A stretch of DNA of 48,573 nt, taken from contig CAIOVE010000075.1 in the NCBI GenBank assembly GCA_903861645.1, forward strand, positions 1 to 48,573, given 5' to 3'. The notes under the pieces were generated by a model, which did no database searches, was not told the DNA's origin, and was given only the letters and a program-made list of their open reading frames with translations. The DNA comes from an uncultured Hyphomicrobiales bacterium. Its GTDB lineage: Bacteria; Pseudomonadota; Alphaproteobacteria; Rhizobiales; Beijerinckiaceae. This document shows, piece after piece, positions 44,570 to 48,573 of this stretch. Each line of letters starts with the position of its first letter. Within the stretch, counting starts at the first letter, position 1. The translations under genes were made by a program, and so were the position numbers.

Positions 44570-44740
44570 GGCTTGGCGATGATCCCGATATGACGGCGCG
44601 ACTGGCGCGATCCCGATGCCGTCGGGCGAAATCAACCCACCGCGACGCCATCAGGCTTAATCAATTCTTAATATCGCGCGGATGCCCGGTCCATGAAAAG
44701 TGGCGATGTTCCCCGGTTTCATCAAATCATGATGAATCCC

Positions 44741-44757
44741 ATTGTGCGCTGCACAAT
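44741..44757. promoter_or_regulatory. Perfect palindrome upstream of the phasin genes (candidate PhaR operator)
   Basis: ATTGTGC-GCT-GCACAAT is a perfect 7-3-7 inverted repeat, 110 bases before the first phasin start. The TGC/GCA-rich half sites resemble the kind of sites bound by the PHA-responsive repressor PhaR upstream of phasin genes. A related TGTTGCGCCGC follows at 44762. The surrounding 44570-44866 region is AT-rich and otherwise holds no gene. PhaR itself is not in the window. Confidence 0.45.
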
Positions 44758-44866
44758 AAAATGTTGCGCCGCGAAAATTTTCGTGCTAGTTAATTCATCA
44801 CGAGCAGGTTCCCGGTCGCTGACGGCGGGGGTCCGGGCCCGCTATTCCATGTCCAGGGAGTTGAAA

Positions 44867-45226
44867 ATGGTTAATTCGTTCGAAGTGCCGGCCGAAATGC
44901 GCGATTTCGCCGAGCGGAGCGTTTCCCAGGCGCGCAAGGCTTTCGAGGGCTTCATCGGCGCGGTGCATAAATCGACCGGCGTGCTCGACACCTCCGCCAA
45001 TCCCGCGCTGGGCGGCGTCAAGGATGTCTCCACCAAGGCCGTTGGTTTCGCCGAGAAGAATGTCGCCGCCGCGTTCGATCTGGCCGAGAAGCTGGTCCAC
45101 GCCAAGGACTTCAACGAGGTCGTCGCGCTGCAGTCCGACTATTTGAAGTCGCAGATGGCCGCGATCCAGGAGCAGGCGCGCGAATTCGGCGACGTGATTT
45201 CCAAGGCCGCCGTCATCAAGAAATAA
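44867..45226 (+). CDS. Phasin family protein (119 aa)
   Basis: Coats polyhydroxyalkanoate granules. The start is ATG 44867, preceded by CAGGGAG at the right distance; an ATG 18 bases upstream is possible. The protein is helical and amphipathic, with FEVPAEMRDFAERSVSQARK at the N-terminus and HAKDFNEVVALQSDYLKSQM, the phasin_2 core. It is followed 25 bases later by a second phasin gene, so the two form one transcription unit. Confidence 0.87.
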   Translation: MVNSFEVPAEMRDFAERSVSQARKAFEGFIGAVHKSTGVLDTSANPALGGVKDVSTKAVGFAEKNVAAAFDLAEKLVHAKDFNEVVALQSDYLKSQMAAIQEQAREFGDVISKAAVIKK

Positions 45227-45251
45227 TTTCCCGAACCGACAGGAGTCCAGC

Positions 45252-45815
45252 ATGGCAGTCGCTTCACGCAAACCGTCAACCAAAGCCGCCCGCGCGCCCG
45301 CTCCGGTCGTGGAAGCCGTCAAGGCCGATCTCGCCGCGGCCACCGTCTCGCCGGCGGTCATCGAGGCCGCCAAGGCCAACGTCGAGTCCACCGTGCGTCA
45401 GGCCACCGAGCAAACCTTCGCCGGCGCCCGCGAGGCGCAGGAACAGTTCCGCAAGGCGGTCGAGCAGAGCGTCGCGCAGTCCCGCGCCGCCTATGAAAAG
45501 CTCCGCCATGTCGCCGAGGAAGCCACGGGGTCGCTCGAATCGAGCTACACGGCGGCGACCAAGGGCGTGAACTCGTTCAACGCCAAGGCGATCGACGCGC
45601 TCAAGGCGCAGTCGGAAGCCACGCTTGAGCACGTCAAGTCGGTCATGTCCGCCAAGAGCCTCGGCGAGGCGATCGCGTTGCAGAGCGCGCACGCGCGCAA
45701 GCAGTTCGAGACATTCTCGGCGCAGGCCAAGGACTTCGCCGAACTCGCGCAGAAGATCGCGACCGAGGCCGCGGAACCGCTGAAGGCCAGTTTCTCCAAG
45801 GGCTTCAAGCAATAA
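45252..45815 (+). CDS. Phasin family protein (187 aa)
   Basis: Second phasin of the pair. A 60-residue Ala/Lys/Val-rich leader resembling PhaF-type low-complexity segments precedes the phasin core: FRKAVEQSVAQSRAAYEKL, ATKGVNSFNAKAIDALKAQS and SLGEAIALQSAHARKQFETF. All-helical, no cysteine, no signal peptide. AGGAG precedes the ATG. The basic N-terminal part could interact with DNA or other granule proteins, but this is speculative. A hairpin terminator follows. Confidence 0.88.
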   Translation: MAVASRKPSTKAARAPAPVVEAVKADLAAATVSPAVIEAAKANVESTVRQATEQTFAGAREAQEQFRKAVEQSVAQSRAAYEKLRHVAEEATGSLESSYTAATKGVNSFNAKAIDALKAQSEATLEHVKSVMSAKSLGEAIALQSAHARKQFETFSAQAKDFAELAQKIATEAAEPLKASFSKGFKQ

Positions 45816-45839
45816 TTTCGCGTTCGCGCGGGATTTTCG

Positions 45840-45866
45840 GCGCCGTCCCGCGAGGGGCGGCGCTTT
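45840..45866 (+). terminator. Rho-independent terminator after the phasin genes
   Basis: GCGCCGTCCC and GGGGCGGCGC form a 10-bp stem with one T·G wobble and a GCGA tetraloop, followed by a short TTT. It lies 25 bases after the second phasin stop. The short T-run makes its efficiency uncertain. Confidence 0.6.
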
Positions 45867-45923
45867 CGCGTCGGGGCCGCTTGCAATCGGCGCGCATTGC
45901 TTTTAGGTTCCGCGCGCTTTCGG

Positions 45924-46000
45924 GCCGCCATAGCTCAGTTGGTTAGAGCGCTAGATTGTGGATCTAGAGGTCCCCCGTTCAAGCCGGGGTGGCGGTACCA
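45924..46000 (+). tRNA. tRNA-His (anticodon GTG), CCA encoded
   Basis: All arms are visible: acceptor GCCGCCA/TGGCGGT, D arm TAGCTCAGTTGGTTAGAGC, anticodon stem CTAGA/TCTAG with loop TTGTGGA, T arm CCCCGTTCAAGCCGGGG. Positions 45998-46000 encode CCA. The first pair is G1:U72 and the discriminator is A73. This is the form of tRNA-His known from many alphaproteobacteria that lack the otherwise universal G-1:C73 pair. A G precedes the gene at 45923 but would face A73. Confidence 0.95.
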
Positions 46001-46024
46001 TCCGAAAGCAATTTCCCACATGGC

Positions 46025-46210
46025 CTAATGCAGGCGATCCTCGACACGGGCGGCGATCGTCAGCGCGACGAACACGCCGGCCAGAGCCGCCAGCAATGTG
46101 AACTCGCCGACATCGTCGCCGATGGCGAGATCGGGCGCGAACCGCCAGGCGAGCGCCGCGATCAGAATCGCGATCAGCGTGAGGGCGACGCCCCGCGGAC
46201 CATTGTTCAT
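46025..46210 (-). CDS. Small two-helix membrane protein (61 aa)
   Basis: The ATG overlaps the upstream stop (ATGA). Two membrane helices are obvious: ALTLIAILIAALAW and TLLAALAGVFVALTIAA, joined by a short acidic loop (DLAIGDDVGE). I do not recognise a family. The coupling to the two genes before it makes it the third member of the Rieske membrane module. It ends 24 bases from the tRNA-His gene. Confidence 0.55.
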   Translation of the reverse strand: MNNGPRGVALTLIAILIAALAWRFAPDLAIGDDVGEFTLLAALAGVFVALTIAARVEDRLH

Positions 46211-46947
46211 CTCGTCCTCGCGCGCGGCCAGTCGACACGGAAAACCAGCATATCGTCGCGCCGCTCGACCTCGCCCTCCAGCGTGACGGGCAAGGCGACG
46301 AGATCGAGCATGGCGGGTGGCGGCGGTCCGCCGTTGGCGTCGGCCAGCAACAGGAAGGAAGCGCTTTCCAGCGGCGCCGTTGTAACGAAGACCGCCGGCA
46401 CGCCGCCGGAAACGCAAAGACTAGCGCAGGCGCGGTGAGCGAGGCCCTTGCCCGGTCGCATGACACCCGCGTTGCACTTGCCGTCGCAGATTTCGCCGTT
46501 GACGCGCCAGCGCCCGAGCGGGATCGCGGGGCTCGTCGTCGCCGGCTGGTCCAGCGGACGAAGGCCATCGTCGGGCGCAACGATCAGCATGTCGAGATCG
46601 CCACGCTTGACGAGGGCGCCGCGCGCCTCAACCGGCTTGCCCGCGAGTTCGTCGCCGCGTGGGCCGATTCCATATTTTCCCTCGCCCGCGAGCATGACCG
46701 AGTGTCCCCGCGGATGCGATTGATCCGGCGCCACGCGCAGCAGCGGGTAGGGCGCCGTTTGCAGCACGCCCGACATCGTCGCCTCGCCGACGATGTCGCC
46801 GGCGCCCGCGTCCGAGGCGCGGCCAAGCGTCACGGCCAGCAGAACAAGGCCAATCAGGCTCGCGCCCACGACCATGGCGATGAAGCGCGCCAGCGGGCGC
46901 GGCGCGCGCGCCGCCCAGCCAATGAAGAAATCCGCCTCCGCGCTCAT
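46207..46947 (-). CDS. Membrane-anchored protein with conserved four-Cys motif, Rieske-associated
   Basis: 246 residues. One N-terminal membrane helix (FIAMVVGASLIGLVLLAVT) anchors a mainly beta domain predicted to lie outside the cytoplasm, with APYPLLRVAP and VEARGALVKRGDLDMLIV. A Cys-rich segment follows: GEICDGKCNAGVMRPG and HRACASLCVSGGVPAVFV. This CDxKC...CxxLC pattern occurs, as I recall, in uncharacterised proteins encoded beside Rieske/ferric-reductase-like genes. The four Cys could bind a metal or form disulfides. It overlaps both neighbours by four bases. Confidence 0.65.
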   Translation of the reverse strand: MSAEADFFIGWAARAPRPLARFIAMVVGASLIGLVLLAVTLGRASDAGAGDIVGEATMSGVLQTAPYPLLRVAPDQSHPRGHSVMLAGEGKYGIGPRGDELAGKPVEARGALVKRGDLDMLIVAPDDGLRPLDQPATTSPAIPLGRWRVNGEICDGKCNAGVMRPGKGLAHRACASLCVSGGVPAVFVTTAPLESASFLLLADANGGPPPPAMLDLVALPVTLEGEVERRDDMLVFRVDWPRARTR

Positions 46948-47843
46948 GCCCCGGCTCCCTCGACGGCGACAGGCTCGACGTATGTTCCGGGCGGGTTCGG
47001 CCGGGGATCGAGTTCGATCATCCCGTCGCGCAGGCGCAGTTGGTAGGTCGCCAGTTTTTCCGTGAAGGGCGGCGGCGCGGCGCCATCCTCGAGCCGATAC
47101 TGGAAGCCATGCCACGGGCAGGTCACGCAACCATCGACGATGCGACCCTCGCCGAGCGGTCCGTTCTGATGCGCGCAGGCGTTCGCGATCGCCGACAGGC
47201 GCCCCTGATGGCGGAAGATCGCCACGTTTTCCGCGTTGGGCAAGGGCACGACAAGACCGCGTCCCTCGGCGACGCGGGAGGGCGGCCCTACAACGATCCA
47301 GCCATCCGTCGTGGCGGGCGCGGGCGTGTCGGATTTCGCGACGGCGCGCGCCGCGGAAAGATGCAGGCCGACGACAATGATCGCGACCGTGATGACGACG
47401 ATGGTCAGTGGGCCGTTGTAGGGCGCGGTCATGGCCACCAACGCCACATGGGCGATCACGGCGGTCCACGCCGCGTAGATCGACATGTGCAACGCCTTCC
47501 AGACGGGCGCGGTCAGGAAGGCGAGCCAGAAATCGTGGCTCGTCGCGGCGAGCGTCGCGAGGATCGCCAGCGCGAAGACGCCGAACATCTCGAAGGGGAA
47601 ACCCGCGAGGCGCGTGAACCCGGTATTCGCGGACAGCAGGGCTTCGTAGGGGTCGACCGGACTGAAGCCAAAGTACCAGCCGAGCACGTGGCTCGCGTGT
47701 GTCAGCGCCACGACGCTGGTCATCACGCCGAAATGGCGACGGTTGTAGAGCAAGGGCAGAAAGCGCTTGTCGAGTCGCGCCAGCGGGCCGATGCACAGAA
47801 TGAAGGACAGCATCAGGAACGCGCAGGAGCCGAAGGCGCGCAT
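46944..47843 (-). CDS. Rieske [2Fe-2S] protein with ferric-reductase-like membrane domain, 5' end uncertain
   Basis: From the first clear ATG (47843) about 299 residues. Several membrane helices contain paired histidines suited to haem b (ALTHASHVLGWYFG, TSHDFWLAFLTAPVWKALHM, AHVALVAM). A C-terminal Rieske domain follows with the cluster ligands in CAHQNGPLGEG and CVTCPWHGFQY. It is probably an electron-transfer membrane protein. Relatives I recall begin about 50-60 residues earlier with another helix. Here the frame continues upstream as Arg/Gly/His-rich sequence antisense to the next gene, so the native N-terminus seems to be missing. Confidence 0.7.
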   Translation of the reverse strand: MRAFGSCAFLMLSFILCIGPLARLDKRFLPLLYNRRHFGVMTSVVALTHASHVLGWYFGFSPVDPYEALLSANTGFTRLAGFPFEMFGVFALAILATLAATSHDFWLAFLTAPVWKALHMSIYAAWTAVIAHVALVAMTAPYNGPLTIVVITVAIIVVGLHLSAARAVAKSDTPAPATTDGWIVVGPPSRVAEGRGLVVPLPNAENVAIFRHQGRLSAIANACAHQNGPLGEGRIVDGCVTCPWHGFQYRLEDGAAPPPFTEKLATYQLRLRDGMIELDPRPNPPGTYVEPVAVEGAGA

Positions 47844-47879
47844 CCTGATGGTGGGCTCGTCCAGCGGCGGTCCCGCGTC

Positions 47880-48176
47880 TCGCCCGATGGTCCGACCCGG
47901 CTCACGCGCATTCCCGCCTCGGTGACGTCGAGCGTGCTGCGCCTGCCGCCGTTCATCCGGGATCGCTGGCTGTCGCGCTTGGCCGGTCCGGTCGTGCTGT
48001 TCTGCCACCCGTGGGAATACGTCGACTGGCGCAAGACGAATCTGCGGCTCGACTGCCGTTTCCGCACGGGCGATCCCGCCCTGGACGACATGCGCGCCGT
48101 CATTCGCCTGTTCAAGGAGAAGGGCGCGCGCTTCCGGCTGATGCGTGATTTCATCCCCGATCGGGCGGCCGCGTGA
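47880..48176 (+). pseudogene. C-terminal fragment, probably of a polysaccharide deacetylase-like protein
   Basis: The plus-strand frame ending at 48176 reads like the last 95-100 residues of a longer enzyme: IPASVTSSVLRLPPFIRDRW, then VVLFCHPWEYVDW, RLDCRFRTGDPALDDM and FRLMRDFIP. The HPWE segment with following features fits the end of polysaccharide deacetylases (NodB fold). The upstream catalytic part is missing; the frame runs into sequence antisense to the Rieske gene. The stop overlaps the next start (GTGA), so the operon downstream looks intact. Confidence 0.5.
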
Positions 48177-48573
48177 GCCTGACGCCGCCGGCGCAAGGCT
48201 GGCTGCCGTCAGGGCGGGCCTTTCTGTTTCTCGGCGCGATCTGGGCGGCGACGCTCCTTGGCGTCGTATGGCTTGCCCGCTCCGTTGACTGGTCCATGGT
48301 GGGCGAGGCGCTGGCCGCGGCCAGACCGGTCTGGGTCGTGGCGGCGCTGGCGGCTAACCTGCTGGGCTTGCCGATCTGGATATGCGCCTGGCGATTGCTG
48401 ATCCCGGCGCGGGGACGGCCGGGCTGGGGCGCCCTTGTCGAGGCGCAATCCGTCACGCTCGCCGCGATCCAGACGCTTTCCGTTCTCGGCGGCGGCGTGG
48501 CGGCTATTTACATGCTCGTGCGCCGCGCCGGCCTGACCTATGCGGGCGCGGCCTCGCTGCTCGCCTTCGACCA
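48173..48573 (+). CDS. Flippase-like / lysylphosphatidylglycerol synthase-type membrane protein (partial)
   Basis: The GTG start overlaps the preceding TGA; 133 codons are inside the window with no stop. The N-terminal helices (AFLFLGAIWAATLLGVVWLA; VWVVAALAANLLGLPIWICA) and TLSVLGGGVAAIYMLVRRAG agree with the UPF0104/LPG-synthase transmembrane family. Such proteins often act beside glycosyltransferases and deacetylases in lipid-linked glycan or aminoacyl-lipid pathways. The substrate cannot be told from this part. Confidence 0.65.
   Translation, partial: MSLTPPAQGWLPSGRAFLFLGAIWAATLLGVVWLARSVDWSMVGEALAAARPVWVVAALAANLLGLPIWICAWRLLIPARGRPGWGALVEAQSVTLAAIQTLSVLGGGVAAIYMLVRRAGLTYAGAASLLAFD

Noticed and set aside
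45951-46580. Minus-strand frame ending in the tRNA-His gene
   Set aside because: Its last residues are simply the translated complement of the tRNA, and the rest is antisense to or out of frame with the four-Cys protein gene.

Overview
The window looks like a chromosomal segment of a GC-rich alphaproteobacterium, most likely of the Hyphomicrobiales (Rhizobiales). I judge this from the strong G/C bias at third codon positions, the many ATGA/GTGA start-stop overlaps, the paired phasin genes, a tRNA-His with the alphaproteobacterial G1:U72/A73 acceptor end, the DivJ/PleC/PdhS-type histidine kinase, and family types such as DUF6101 and the ~595-residue DmdC-like acyl-CoA dehydrogenase. I cannot name the genus.

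Layout. Positions 1-2400 (minus strand) hold a thiamine thiazole operon thiO-thiS-thiG-(thiE) under a TPP riboswitch. It abuts an AT-richer scar (2428-3240) with a tyrosine-recombinase remnant, TGTACA repeats and hairpins. Positions 3300-7245 hold a DUF6101-type gene, ubiA, a secreted Cys protein and a GT-C-like membrane protein. Positions 7353-11861 hold an MFS transporter, a phthalate-dioxygenase-type Rieske oxygenase, and a SoxC/SoxD-like sulfite-oxidising pair ending at a strong hairpin terminator. Positions 11919-18200 (minus) hold a GGDEF/EAL protein, a GNAT acetyltransferase, a Tat-exported gamma-glutamyltransferase and a DUF1194 protein.

Positions 18354-26124 form one tight operon for nucleoside use. 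A BMP-type binding protein, a double ATPase and two permeases import nucleosides. Cytidine deaminase, purine nucleoside phosphorylase, thymidine phosphorylase and deoxyribose-phosphate aldolase break them down to bases and central metabolites. Positions 26142-29640 hold an isochorismatase-type hydrolase, an SDR, an enoyl-CoA hydratase and a TctC-like binding protein. Next come ribB (with a degenerate GTP-cyclohydrolase II half) and an AraC regulator divergent from a catabolic-looking operon (32225-36944: alpha/beta hydrolase, LLM flavin monooxygenase, alpha/beta hydrolase, TctC-like binding protein, glutathione S-transferase). An enoyl-CoA hydratase/acyl-CoA dehydrogenase pair, a Sua5-type tRNA-modification gene and a DUF2147 gene follow.

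Positions 41024-48573 hold a very large PAS histidine kinase divergent from two phasin genes (polyhydroxyalkanoate granules), tRNA-His, a three-gene Rieske/ferric-reductase-like membrane module, and a probable junction near 47.85-47.9 kb. There, two divergently oriented genes both seem to have lost their 5' ends. The window ends inside a flippase-like membrane protein gene. The most interesting leads are the MFS-Rieske-SoxCD cassette, the AraC/LLM operon, the Rieske membrane module, and the two scars (2.4-3.2 kb and about 47.9 kb).
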